Assembly: GCA_029266615.1 (NCBI GenBank)
Contig: JAQSWN010000035.1
Location: 1 to 64,000, forward strand
Direction: 5' to 3'
Length of the DNA stretch: 64,000 nt
From: Polyangiaceae bacterium
GTDB lineage: Bacteria; Myxococcota_A; Polyangia; Polyangiales; Polyangiaceae
Below, in pieces: positions 51,603 to 61,354 of this stretch. The notes beneath the pieces are model-generated. The model was not told the origin of the DNA and searched no databases. It saw nothing but the letters and a program-made list of their open reading frames with translations. Position 1 is the first letter of the stretch. Each line of letters begins with the position of its first letter. The position numbers and the translations under genes are program-made.

Positions 51603-51687
51603 GAGGACGACCTCCCCGATTCGTCGGGTAGCCAACGCTGGGACGACCCAGTCCTTGTTTCGAGGGCTTGGCCCTCGGTGAGGAGGC
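51603..51687 (+). promoter_or_regulatory. guanidine-II (mini-ykkC) riboswitch with downstream hairpin
   Basis: Two stem-loops share the class core GGACGACC: GAGG-ACGA-CCTC at 51603-51614 and CTGGG-ACGA-CCCAG at 51638-51651. Paired hairpins with ACGR tetraloops before an SMR transporter gene define this riboswitch, in which the two loops dock and bind guanidinium. A third hairpin follows, CGAGGGC-TTG-GCCCTCG (51661-51677), ending just before the ribosome site AGGAGG (51681-51686) of the SMR gene. It is a likely expression platform. The stem of the first hairpin is short (4 bp). Confidence 0.82.
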
Positions 51688-51690
51688 CCC

Positions 51691-51954
51691 ATGGCCTGGC
51701 TTGCGTTGGTCGTCGCCGGTTCGTTGGAAGTCGTCTGGGCGCTGTCGCTCAAACAGTCGGAAGGCTTGACCCGCCTCGGTCCGAGTGTCGTCACCGTCGT
51801 CGCGCTGGCGGCGAGCTTGTTTCTGCTCGCGATCTCGTTGCGCTCGTTGCCTCTCGGTGTCGCCTACGCGGTCTGGACCGGCATCGGCGCCGTCGGTGCT
51901 TTCGTCGTGGGCGCACTCCGTCAATCCGGATCGGAGTCGCTCGAGCCTTGCTGA
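51691..51954 (+). pseudogene. SMR-family guanidinium exporter (Gdx/SugE type), C-terminally truncated
   Basis: An 87-aa member of the small multidrug resistance family. Membrane segments 1-3 are clear, with the conserved Glu13 in 'AGSLEVVW', 'LKQSEG' and 'AYAVWTGIGAVG' as in guanidinium exporters, which are ~105 aa. The fourth segment, needed for dimer packing, is missing: after 'FVVGALRQ' the frame runs into unrelated polar residues. Neither other frame restores it. The 3' end overlaps the opposite phosphatase gene by 34 bases, suggesting a deletion junction. It is probably non-functional, though it keeps a ribosome site and riboswitch. Confidence 0.75.
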
Positions 51955-52733
51955 ATGCCGCTCTCGAAGCGCGCGTTCGGATCCGCACCTATGAGAACGA
52001 GCGTCGCGTCGTCGCGAGAAAAGCGCCCGGAGTCAGAGACCTGGCTGGCGAGCAGGTCGTAGAGCGCGTCGGGGCTCTGGCCGCTGAGCAGCAGCCCGCG
52101 TTTCGCGAGGTCCAGATCGAGGGCAAGGCGGCGGACGGCGTCGGGGTGATCGGAGCCGGAGGTGAATCCGTCGGAGACCACGAGCCAGGTGGTGCCCCAA
52201 ATGAGGGGGACGACTTCCACTGACGGAGGCACGACGGTGGTGGACGTGAGGGGCGGTGACGAGGAACCGTGAGTCGTGACGTGCCCGTCGGGGCGTACAC
52301 AGGCGAGTGGCGGCATTCCGGCGGTGGCGACTTCCGCACGCGCGTCCGCGATGGAGCAGCGGAAGATCGTGGCCCGGAGCTCCGTTCCCGGATACTCGAA
52401 GAGGGCGCGCACGAGGTCGAGCATGACGGCATGCAGCGGCGTGCGTTCGTTGATGCCGCGTGCGGCTTTGGCGAGGAGAGCCCGGCCGACGTCACCCGCG
52501 TTCGGATGGCGCGTCGAAAGGTCGAGCAGCACGATCCCGACGTCTCCGCCGGGGCCGCTCACGATGTCGAAAAGATCGGTTTCGCGCGGTCCTTCTAGGG
52601 TGTCGCCGGTGATGCGAAGGAGACCGCGTTGAAGGGGAAGCTTGCCGGAGGTGGAATGACGGAACGATGCTGCCAAGGCGAGCGGCCGGATTGCGAAAGC
52701 CGTTCCAAGGCCGAGCTCAAACCGGGCATCCAT
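51921..52733 (-). CDS. PP2C/SpoIIE-like protein phosphatase domain protein
   Basis: A 270-aa single-domain protein. The pattern 'SGPGGDVGIVLLDL' near residue 58 resembles the acidic metal site of SpoIIE/PP2C phosphatases. Later 'VVSDGFTSG' matches the 'SDG' block and 'SRDDATLVLI' the conserved C-terminal strand. The first acidic motif is weak, so activity is uncertain. It likely acts in a Ser/Thr phosphorylation or partner-switch circuit. It lies divergent from the NtrC-type regulator. A dyad GTTGA-N8-TCAAC (52739-52756) sits just upstream of its start. Confidence 0.7.
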   Translation of the reverse strand: MDARFELGLGTAFAIRPLALAASFRHSTSGKLPLQRGLLRITGDTLEGPRETDLFDIVSGPGGDVGIVLLDLSTRHPNAGDVGRALLAKAARGINERTPLHAVMLDLVRALFEYPGTELRATIFRCSIADARAEVATAGMPPLACVRPDGHVTTHGSSSPPLTSTTVVPPSVEVVPLIWGTTWLVVSDGFTSGSDHPDAVRRLALDLDLAKRGLLLSGQSPDALYDLLASQVSDSGRFSRDDATLVLIGADPNARFESGIQQGSSDSDPD

Positions 52734-52738
52734 GAGGG

Positions 52739-52756
52739 GTTGATAAAATATTCAAC
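52739..52756. promoter_or_regulatory. AT-rich dyad between divergent phosphatase and NtrC-type genes
   Basis: GTTGA at 52739-52743 and TCAAC at 52752-52756 flank 8 A/T bases, six bases from the phosphatase start codon. It stands out in this GC-rich context. It may be an operator or part of the promoter; no other copies were noticed. Confidence 0.35.
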
Positions 52757-52889
52757 AAAACCAGCCAGTTGACCGCATTCCGCTGACGGTGGAGGGCCGG
52801 TTTTCCCAACTTTTTCGGTCTCAAGCTGAGCTTCCTGGACGAGCGCGTCTAAAGCTGGGACCCGAACGTGCGTTTGAGGTTGAGTAGCA

Positions 52890-54328
<1,439 letters not shown>

Positions 54329-54332
<4 letters not shown>

Positions 54333-55423
54333 GGCGGACTTCGAGCGACGCCGCGGCCGAGCCGACTCTCGGCGGAGAGGAAGCGCTCGAGCTCCTGCGC
54401 AAGCTCAGCCACGACCTGCGCGACCCGATGACCAACGTGCTCGGCTCGACGGAGCTGCTCCTCGAGAGCGAGCTCGACGTGTCACAGCGACTCGCGGCCG
54501 AGAATGTCCATCGGTCGGGCCGAGAGCTGCTGGACGTGGTCGATCGGCTGCTCGCTGCGCACCAGATCAGCAAGAGCGCGCCGCCTAGCTCGGGCGAGTT
54601 CCGTGCCGCCCCGCGCGTCGCGGCGGTGCTCTCCGGCCGGCGTATCTTGCTGGCTGAGGACAACCTGTTCAACCGCACGTTGATCGAGCACGTGCTGGAG
54701 CCCATGGGCTGCCAAGTCGACAAGGTGGCGTCGGGAACGGACGCGGTGAAAGCGTTCCGGCCCGGCCGCTACGACTTGGTCTTGATGGATTGTCAAATGC
54801 CGGAGCTCGACGGTCTCGCCGCGACGCGGCAAATCCGCAGCATCGAAGCCGGCAAGAGCCGCGTGCCGGTCGTGGCCGTCACCGCGGGCACGGTATCGGG
54901 CGCGCGCCGCGCGTGCCTGGAAGCCGGCATGGACGACTTCTTGGCGAAGCCGTTCTCGCTCGGCCGGCTCCGGAAGAAGGTGCTGGAGTGGCTGCTCCCG
55001 ACCATCGACTCCGAGCCGCCGGATCCCGAAGAGCGCAAGAGCGAGCCCAACGTCTTGGTCACGCTGGGCGACGACCAAGTGATGGACATGTCGCGGCTGC
55101 AAGAGCTGGCGCACGAGTCCGGCTCCCAGCAAATCGTGGTCGAGCTGTCACGCATCTTCCTGGACGACGTGGCGCGCCGCATCGTCGCGCTCGGGCTCGC
55201 CGCCAAGGCGCGCGACCAGCGGGCGTACTTGAACGTGATTCACGCCGTGAAAGGTGCTTCCGGAAACTTTGGCGCGGTGCGTATGGCGCGAATCGCCGAA
55301 GCCAGTGAGCGCCAAGCGAAGCACGGCAACTTGTCGGAGGTCGACTCCGCGGTCGTGGAGTTGGGCCGCGAGCTCGAGGTCGTGCGGGTCATTTTAGACC
55401 GTAAGGTCTTCGGAAATGCCTGA
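54329..55423 (+). CDS. HisKA-receiver-HPt phosphotransfer protein lacking a kinase ATPase domain
   Basis: A 364-aa protein with three modules. Residues ~18-80 are a HisKA-like dimerisation helix pair with His28 in 'KLSHDLRDP'. Residues ~103-220 are a receiver with Asp154 in 'LMDCQMPE' and Lys207. Residues ~250-345 are an HPt helix bundle with His305 in 'IHAVKGASGNFGA'. There is no HATPase domain between HisKA and receiver (only ~20 residues), so it cannot autophosphorylate alone. GTG 54329 overlaps the NtrC-type gene stop. It may shuttle phosphoryl groups from a separate kinase to the neighbouring regulator. Confidence 0.85.
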
Positions 55424-55472
55424 GTAACGCTATTTCCGGAGGCTCACCGCGAGCTTGCACTATGCTCGCGCG

Positions 55473-57200
55473 GTGGCAGCGACGTCGGAACCATCCCAGC
55501 CCACGGACGCTGAGCTCCCGCTCGAGCGTGACGATGTCCAGCTAATCGAGGCCGAGCCCAAGCGGCTCGACGTGAGCGTCTGGAATCAAGTGGAGGCCGT
55601 GCGCGGCGCGGCCAATCGCCAGCTCTCCGGGTCCCTGCTCGGCACCGCGGTCGCGCGGCTGGGCCAAATTGGGCTGTTCGGCGCGCTCTCCTTTTTGTCT
55701 TACGTGCTCTGGGCGCTGCTCCTCGGGCGGGCTCGCATCGGCTCGAGCTACGGCACCGCAATCGGGGTCGCGCTCGGTGGCATCGCGCTCAGCCTCGCCC
55801 TGCTCGGCGTGACCAAGCTGCGCAAGATACCGCCCCAGAACGTGGCGGACTTGGGCAACGTGTACTTGTTTCTGATCTGCCTGCTCCTCGGCGTGCTGCG
55901 GCACTCGCAGCCGTCCACGGCCGGCGACTTGCTGCGGCAGGTGTCGCCGGTGGTGCTTCCGCTGCTCACCTACGGCGCGCTCATCCCGACCGTGCCGGGC
56001 AAGGCGCTCGTCATCATGCTGTTCGGCGCGGCGATGGATCCGCTCGGCCTCATGCTCATGCGCGCGCACACCCACTACGACGCGGCCGAGCTCGTGGTGG
56101 TGTTGGCGTCACCGCTCGTCGCGGCGTTGGTGGCGCAGCAGGTGTCGAAGGTCGTGCACCACCTGACCGAGGGCATCGTCAAAGCGCGCGAGGTCGGGAG
56201 CTACAAGTTGGTAGAGCGGCTCGGCGTGGGGGGCATGGCGGAAGTATGGCGGGCCAATCACCGCATGCTTCGCCGGCCCGCCGCCATCAAGCTGATTCGC
56301 CCCAAGGTGCTCATCGATCACGGCCCCGCGGATTCCGAGCGCCTGCTCCGCCTTTTCACGCGGGAAGTGCGCACCACCGCGTCGCTCCGCTCGCCCCACA
56401 CGATTCAGATCTACGACTTCGGTATCACGCAAGAAGGCGCATTTTACTACGTCATGGAGCTGCTGGACGGCATCGACCTGATGACGTTGGTGGAGCGCTT
56501 CGGTCCACAGCCCGCCGAGCGCGTCGCGAGCTTGATGCGCCAAGTTTGCCACTCGCTCCGGGAAGCGCATGCGCGCGCCTTCGTGCACCGAGACGTGAAG
56601 CCGGCCAATGTGCTCACCTGCGCGGTCGGCGGCGACTTCGACTTCGTGAAGGTGCTGGACTTCGGCTTGGTGCTGGATCGTCACCTCACGAACGAAGAGC
56701 TGGAAGACGAGAAGCAGTTCGTCGGCACCCCCGCCGTGATGGCGCCGGAGATGCTCCGGTTTCAAGCGCCGGTGGACGCGCGGGCGGATTTGTACGCCCT
56801 CGGCTGCGTCGGCTATTGGCTGCTCACCGGCAAGCGCGTCTTCGAAGCGCAGACGCGCGCGGACATGCTCGTCATGCACGCGCATCAGAAGCCGCTCTTG
56901 CCTTCCAAGCGCGTCGACCGCCCCATTCACCCGGGCCTCGAGGCGCTCGTGATGCAGTGCCTGGAGAAAAATCCGAACAAGCGCCCTCAAACGGCGCACG
57001 AGCTTTCGGAAGCGCTCGGCGCGCTTCACTTCGCCCACCCGTGGACTGACGAGCGCGCCGCCCTGTGGTGGAAGCAGAACCGCCCCGAGGCCCAGCGCGC
57101 TACTTCCGCGCTGGACGAGAAAGAGCGCGCGGCCGTTCAAGCTTCGGAAGCGCCTTCGGTCCCGCCCCCGGCCGAGCCCGCGCCGGCCACGACCGAGTAG
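55473..57200 (+). CDS. Ser/Thr protein kinase with N-terminal membrane domain
   Basis: About 575 aa. Residues ~50-222 hold five to six hydrophobic segments. A eukaryote-like kinase domain follows (~243-515) with a Gly-rich loop 'LGVGGMAEV', Lys273 in 'AAIKLI', 'HRDVKPANVL' and 'DFGLVLD' (catalytic and metal Asp), and an APE-like 'MAPEML'. A Pro/Ala tail ends the protein. The order is the reverse of usual bacterial kinases, which put the kinase first and one membrane segment after. GTG 55473 is preceded by TATGCT six bases away and no ribosome site; TTG 55455 is an alternative. Confidence 0.83.
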   Translation: MAATSEPSQPTDAELPLERDDVQLIEAEPKRLDVSVWNQVEAVRGAANRQLSGSLLGTAVARLGQIGLFGALSFLSYVLWALLLGRARIGSSYGTAIGVALGGIALSLALLGVTKLRKIPPQNVADLGNVYLFLICLLLGVLRHSQPSTAGDLLRQVSPVVLPLLTYGALIPTVPGKALVIMLFGAAMDPLGLMLMRAHTHYDAAELVVVLASPLVAALVAQQVSKVVHHLTEGIVKAREVGSYKLVERLGVGGMAEVWRANHRMLRRPAAIKLIRPKVLIDHGPADSERLLRLFTREVRTTASLRSPHTIQIYDFGITQEGAFYYVMELLDGIDLMTLVERFGPQPAERVASLMRQVCHSLREAHARAFVHRDVKPANVLTCAVGGDFDFVKVLDFGLVLDRHLTNEELEDEKQFVGTPAVMAPEMLRFQAPVDARADLYALGCVGYWLLTGKRVFEAQTRADMLVMHAHQKPLLPSKRVDRPIHPGLEALVMQCLEKNPNKRPQTAHELSEALGALHFAHPWTDERAALWWKQNRPEAQRATSALDEKERAAVQASEAPSVPPPAEPAPATTE

Positions 57201-57265
57201 CTCCGCCACTAAATTGCCATCATCTCTCCTCCCCGTGGCCGCGCCTGAAGGCCCAGATTGGGGGC

Positions 57266-58405
57266 ATGAAGGACGACAAGACGGGGGCGGTGATTCGCGG
57301 GGTCGCGCTGGTTCTCGCCGCGGCGCTGATTCCCAGGCTGCTCGGAAGCGTCGGCGCGACGGACCTGTGGGAAAACGGCGCGCCTCAGGTGGAGCTAGCG
57401 CGCCAAGTGGCGGCCACCGCGCGGACGCGAGTGGGCACGGACCGCTTTCACACCGGCAGCCAACGCTACGACGGGGAGTGGGCTTACGGCACCCATTTGA
57501 TGACGACATTGGGGCTCGGCCAGGTGGCGCTGCAGCACCCCGAGCTCCGCGCGGAGCTCTTGCCCGCAATGACGGAAAGCGTCGCGCAACTCATCTCACC
57601 TCGAACCAACGCGTTCGGCACGGAGGCGTGGGGGCAGCCAGGGCTCACGACGTTACGCGGCGGGCGTGGCCACGGCTACTTGGGCTACGCCAATTTGGCA
57701 CTGTCGATGCTCCGCCTCCTGGAGCCGAATACGCGGTTCGCCGCGCTCAATGACGAGCTGACGGACGCGTTGGCGGAGCGCCTCGCGGCCGCGCCCCACG
57801 CGCTGTTCGAGACGTACCCGAGTGAAGCGTACGCGCCCGACATGTCGATGGTCGCGGGATCAGTGGCGCTCCACGACTGCGCGACCGGTCGCGCGGAGCG
57901 AACCTTTTTTCCGGCCTGGCGCGCCGCGTTCGAGCGGTACATCGACCCCGTGTCCGGTCTCTTGTACCAATCCGCCGAGGCCGAGACCGGGCAATTCTTG
58001 GACGCCCCACGTGGGTCCGGAGCCGCCATCGCCGCGTACGCGCTCTCCTTCGCGGATCGCCGGCTCGGAGAGCGCTTGCACACGGGGGTACGCCGCCACG
58101 CGCTCGCGCCGCTCGGCTTCGGCATGCGGCGCGAGTACGCGCCTGGCCATTCGGGCCGTGGCGACATCGATTCTGGTCCTGTGATGTTCGGGGTCGGCGT
58201 GTCCGCGACGGGCTTTGCCCTGGCCGGTGAGCGCCTTTATGGCGACCGGCACGCCTTCACCGCACTCTACCGCACCGTAAATTTCGTCGGTGTGCCGCTG
58301 GGAGGCCATTTCATGAGCGGTGGTCCTCTCGGCAACGCAATCTTACTGGCGATGTCGAGCGCCACCTTCGAATGGCAAAAGCACTGCCGGAAGGTGGCGT
58401 CATGA
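57266..58405 (+). CDS. membrane-anchored alpha/alpha-toroid-like protein
   Basis: A 379-aa protein with one N-terminal anchor (~12-30, 'GVALVLAAALIPRLLG'). The rest is an all-helical series of pairs with Gly/aromatic turns, including 'GYLGYANLALSMLRLL', 'PDMSMVAGSVALHDC' and 'GVGVSATGFALAGERLYG'. This recalls alpha/alpha-barrel enzymes such as the linalool dehydratase/isomerase-like family, but the assignment is uncertain and no catalytic set can be named. It overlaps the next small gene by 4 bases. It precedes hflK/hflC, so membrane-protein or lipid quality control could be related. Confidence 0.55.
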   Translation: MKDDKTGAVIRGVALVLAAALIPRLLGSVGATDLWENGAPQVELARQVAATARTRVGTDRFHTGSQRYDGEWAYGTHLMTTLGLGQVALQHPELRAELLPAMTESVAQLISPRTNAFGTEAWGQPGLTTLRGGRGHGYLGYANLALSMLRLLEPNTRFAALNDELTDALAERLAAAPHALFETYPSEAYAPDMSMVAGSVALHDCATGRAERTFFPAWRAAFERYIDPVSGLLYQSAEAETGQFLDAPRGSGAAIAAYALSFADRRLGERLHTGVRRHALAPLGFGMRREYAPGHSGRGDIDSGPVMFGVGVSATGFALAGERLYGDRHAFTALYRTVNFVGVPLGGHFMSGGPLGNAILLAMSSATFEWQKHCRKVAS

Positions 58406-58653
58406 CCGTGCGTCGTGCGGCTGGTTGGGTCCTCGTCTCGGTAGTGCTGAATCTGGCCGGCGCCCAGATATTGGACCGGCTCGGCCTCATCGAAGGCCTG
58501 CTTTCGCCGAGCGGCTGGCGACTGGTCCTCATCGTGCCACTCGCTGTGTCGTTTTACTCCGCTCGCTTCATCGCCTGGTTCGTCGCGCCAGGGCTGTTGT
58601 TAGGTGCGCTGTTGCTCCGCTTTCGCAGAGCTGGTTTGACTTCCGGCGACTGA
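58402..58653 (+). CDS. small two-to-three-segment membrane protein
   Basis: An 83-aa hydrophobic protein whose ATG overlaps the preceding stop (ATGA). Two or three membrane segments ('GWVLVSVVLNLAGAQIL', 'LVLIVPLAVSFYSARFIAWFV', 'GLLLGALLL') and an Arg-rich end suggest a small subunit. It ends 18 bases before the hflK start codon. No family is recognised. Tight packing on both sides suggests it works with the toroid-like protein or with HflKC. Confidence 0.6.
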   Translation: MTVRRAAGWVLVSVVLNLAGAQILDRLGLIEGLLSPSGWRLVLIVPLAVSFYSARFIAWFVAPGLLLGALLLRFRRAGLTSGD

Positions 58654-58671
58654 CCGGCTCACACCGGTCGG

Positions 58672-59658
58672 GTGGCGACCATCAACTTTCCCTCTCGCCC
58701 TCGCATTCCCTCTTTCAAGGCGGGGTGGATCGGCACCGCGCTGCTCGTGATTGGCGGTCTCGTCTTCGCGTGGACCGCTTACTACACCGTGCCCGCCGAA
58801 TCGGAAGGCGTGGTGCTGCGCTTCGGGCGCTTCAGCCATGTCGTGCCGTCGGGGCTGCACTTCAAGTTGCCCATGGGCATCGACACGGCTCGCATCGTGC
58901 CCGTCAAGCGCCAGCTGAAGCTGGAGTTCGGCTTCGGCACCGAGAACGCGAGCGCGCCGCACCAGGTCGGTAACCCGGAGGAGTACGAGGACGTGAAGTC
59001 CATGGTCACGGGCGACTTGAACGCCGTCCTCGTGGAGTGGGTCATTCAGTACCGCATCGAGCGCGCGGACCACTACCTGTTCAACGTGCGCAGCCCGGCC
59101 GAGACGCTGCGGGACGCGGCCGAGAGCGTGATGCGCGAGGTCGTGGGCGACCGCACCGTCGACGAGATCATCACCATTGGCCGCCAAGAAGTAGAAGACG
59201 AAGCGCTGCAGAAGCTGCGCAAGCTGGTGAAGTACTACGCCATGGGTATCAACGTGGACCAAGTGCAGCTGAAAAACGTGAACCCGCCGAAGAAGGTGCA
59301 AGCGTCCTTCAACGAGGTGAACCAAGCCCAGCAAGAGCGCGAGCGGGCGATCAACATCGCCAGCGGCGAGTACAACAAAGAGGTGCCGCGCGCGCGCGGG
59401 CGCGCCGCGCAGACCATTCGCGCCGCGGAGGGCTACGCCAAGCAGCGCGTGAACCAAGCCGAAGGCGAGGTAACGGCCTTCAACGCCTTGCTCGCCGAGT
59501 ACAGCAAAGCGCCGGAGGTAACGCGCCGCCGGCTCTACCTGGAGAGCATGGCCGAGGTGCTGCCCAAGGTGAAAAACAAGGTGATCGTGAGCGAAGATGC
59601 CAAGGGACTATTGCCCATTCTGAATTTGAACGGACTCTCGAACGGAGCCAAGCCATGA
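58672..59658 (+). CDS. hflK: FtsH protease regulator HflK
   Basis: A 328-aa band-7/prohibitin-type inner-membrane protein. One N-terminal membrane segment (~18-38) is followed by the SPFH domain with 'RFGRFSHVVPSGLHFKLP', a long coiled coil ('QQERERAINIASGEYNKEVPRARG') and a C-terminal strand. With HflC it forms a large cage around FtsH and limits its access to substrates. GTG 58672 begins the protein; the stop overlaps the hflC ATG by 4 bases. The two genes are translated together. Confidence 0.92.
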   Translation: MATINFPSRPRIPSFKAGWIGTALLVIGGLVFAWTAYYTVPAESEGVVLRFGRFSHVVPSGLHFKLPMGIDTARIVPVKRQLKLEFGFGTENASAPHQVGNPEEYEDVKSMVTGDLNAVLVEWVIQYRIERADHYLFNVRSPAETLRDAAESVMREVVGDRTVDEIITIGRQEVEDEALQKLRKLVKYYAMGINVDQVQLKNVNPPKKVQASFNEVNQAQQERERAINIASGEYNKEVPRARGRAAQTIRAAEGYAKQRVNQAEGEVTAFNALLAEYSKAPEVTRRRLYLESMAEVLPKVKNKVIVSEDAKGLLPILNLNGLSNGAKP

Positions 59659-60632
59659 AGGCATTCAAGCTCGGCTTCGTGCTCTGGGTGCTGTTGATCG
59701 CCGGTTTCTTCTTGGCGAGCGCGTCGGCCTACACGCTGCAGGAAACGGAGCAGGCCATCATCACCGAGTTCGGTAAGCCGGTAGGGCAGCCCGTCACGAG
59801 CGCGGGGCTCCACTTCAAAACCCCGTTCACCCAGCAGGTGAACATCATCGAAAAGAACATCCTGGAGTGGGACAGCCAGCGCAGCGAAATGCCCACGCGG
59901 GACAAGCTGTACATCTCGGTGGACGCGTTCGCGCGCTGGCGTATCAGTAAGCCGCTAGAGTACTTTCGCCGCTTGCGGGACGAGCGCAGCGCGCAGTCCC
60001 GGCTCGAGGACGTGCTGGGCAGCGAAACGCGCAACGCGATCGCGAAGCACGACCTCATCGAGGTCATCCGCACCACGAAGGGTCGCACGCCGCTTCGCGA
60101 CGAAGTGCTGGGCGCGCCCAACGAGGGCTACGGCAGCATCGGAGTGCTCCAGCCGATTCAGAAGGGCCGCGCCGCCATCGAGCTGGAAATCCGTGACGCC
60201 GCCAAGGCCAAGCTCGAGGAGCTCGGTATCGAGCTTTTGGACGTGCGCTTCAAGCGCATCAACTACAACCCGAGCGTTGTCGACAAAATCTACGAGCGCA
60301 TGATCTCCGAGCGCCAACAAATCGCGTCGCGCTTCCGCTCCGAGGGTGAAGGCGAAGCCGCGAAGATCATGGGCGACCGCGAGCGTGACCTGAGCGTGAT
60401 CGAGTCCGAAGCCTACAAAACCGTGCAAGAAATGCGCGGGCAGGCGGACGCCAAGGTGACGCAAATCTACGCGGCCGCGTATTCTCAGAGCGCGGAGTCA
60501 CGGAACCTCTATGCGTTCGTGAAGACGCTGGACACGTACAAGAAGGTAATTTCCGAGAATGACACGCTGGTGCTCTCCAGCAAGAGCGATCTCTACCGCT
60601 TCCTGACCGACGCGAGCGGCGGCGAAAAGTAG
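59655..60632 (+). CDS. hflC: FtsH protease regulator HflC
   Basis: A 325-aa partner of HflK with an N-terminal membrane segment ('FVLWVLLIAGFFLAS'), the SPFH domain ('EQAIITEFGKPVG', 'ISVDAFARWRI') and a coiled coil ending 'FRSEGEGEAAKI'. ATG 59655 overlaps the hflK stop. Its stop is 2 bases from the stop of the convergent membrane-protein gene, leaving no room for a separate terminator. Confidence 0.93.
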   Translation: MKAFKLGFVLWVLLIAGFFLASASAYTLQETEQAIITEFGKPVGQPVTSAGLHFKTPFTQQVNIIEKNILEWDSQRSEMPTRDKLYISVDAFARWRISKPLEYFRRLRDERSAQSRLEDVLGSETRNAIAKHDLIEVIRTTKGRTPLRDEVLGAPNEGYGSIGVLQPIQKGRAAIELEIRDAAKAKLEELGIELLDVRFKRINYNPSVVDKIYERMISERQQIASRFRSEGEGEAAKIMGDRERDLSVIESEAYKTVQEMRGQADAKVTQIYAAAYSQSAESRNLYAFVKTLDTYKKVISENDTLVLSSKSDLYRFLTDASGGEK

Positions 60633-60634
60633 CC

Positions 60635-61351
60635 TCAGCTCGGCTCGTCGAACGTCCGGTCCAAGATCATGATCTTTTGCCAGATGTTGCGGCTCAGGCC
60701 GACGGTGAGGTCCTCGATGTCGCCCGCTGCGCGCAGCACCTCCGCGTCGTTGAAGCGCTGCACGTAAATGGCGGCAATCTTGCTAAGTATGGCCAAGAGC
60801 TCGGTCGAGTAGTCCAGGTATCGCGTGAGCTGGAACGGCGTCATGTCCCGCTTGGGGGAGGACGCCGTGTCGCCTCCGCCGTGCCCTCCCGTCAAGCGCT
60901 CGGGATCTTTGGTGAGCTGGTGCATGTCCACCACGTGCGCCATCGAACGCAGCACGTGCAGCTCCTTGATCGCGCGGGCACGTTTGATGCGCGCTTCGAT
61001 GCCCACCAGAAAATAGATGGCGATGGCGATGAACACCAAGTTGTTCACCGCCGCTTCTACGCCCTGCGCGGTCTCGTAGAACCCGACCCCGGGCACGTCC
61101 AGCCTGACGAATCGCAGCGCGGCGAACACCAAGAAGGCGAGGACCCCGACCGCGACCCCGACCGAGATTCGCACCCAGAGGATGGGCCGGGAAAGCCAAA
61201 GCGATACCTCGTCCGCCGAGCGCGCAACCCCGCTCAGCTCCGCCGCGACGCGGCTCAAGCCCGATCCGGGAAAGCGTTCCCCCACTCGTTTGTGCAGGGT
61301 CTCGGCCGTTTCCACGATACGAGTCGGATCGAGCACACGGTAGCGAGACAA
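60635..61351 (-). CDS. conserved membrane protein of unknown function
   Basis: A 238-aa protein with two membrane segments ('VRISVGVAVGVLAFLVF' ~62-80 and 'NLVFIAIAIYFLVGIE' ~103-120) between soluble helical parts. The C-terminal third ('YLDYSTELLAILSKIAAIYVQ', 'LSRNIWQKIMILD') is the most conserved-looking part, and I believe similar proteins exist in other bacteria without assigned function. TTG 61351 starts 3 bases after the yyaL stop, so it is the second gene of that operon. GTG 61336 is an alternative start. Confidence 0.65.
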   Translation of the reverse strand: MSRYRVLDPTRIVETAETLHKRVGERFPGSGLSRVAAELSGVARSADEVSLWLSRPILWVRISVGVAVGVLAFLVFAALRFVRLDVPGVGFYETAQGVEAAVNNLVFIAIAIYFLVGIEARIKRARAIKELHVLRSMAHVVDMHQLTKDPERLTGGHGGGDTASSPKRDMTPFQLTRYLDYSTELLAILSKIAAIYVQRFNDAEVLRAAGDIEDLTVGLSRNIWQKIMILDRTFDEPS

Positions 61352-61354
61352 AGC

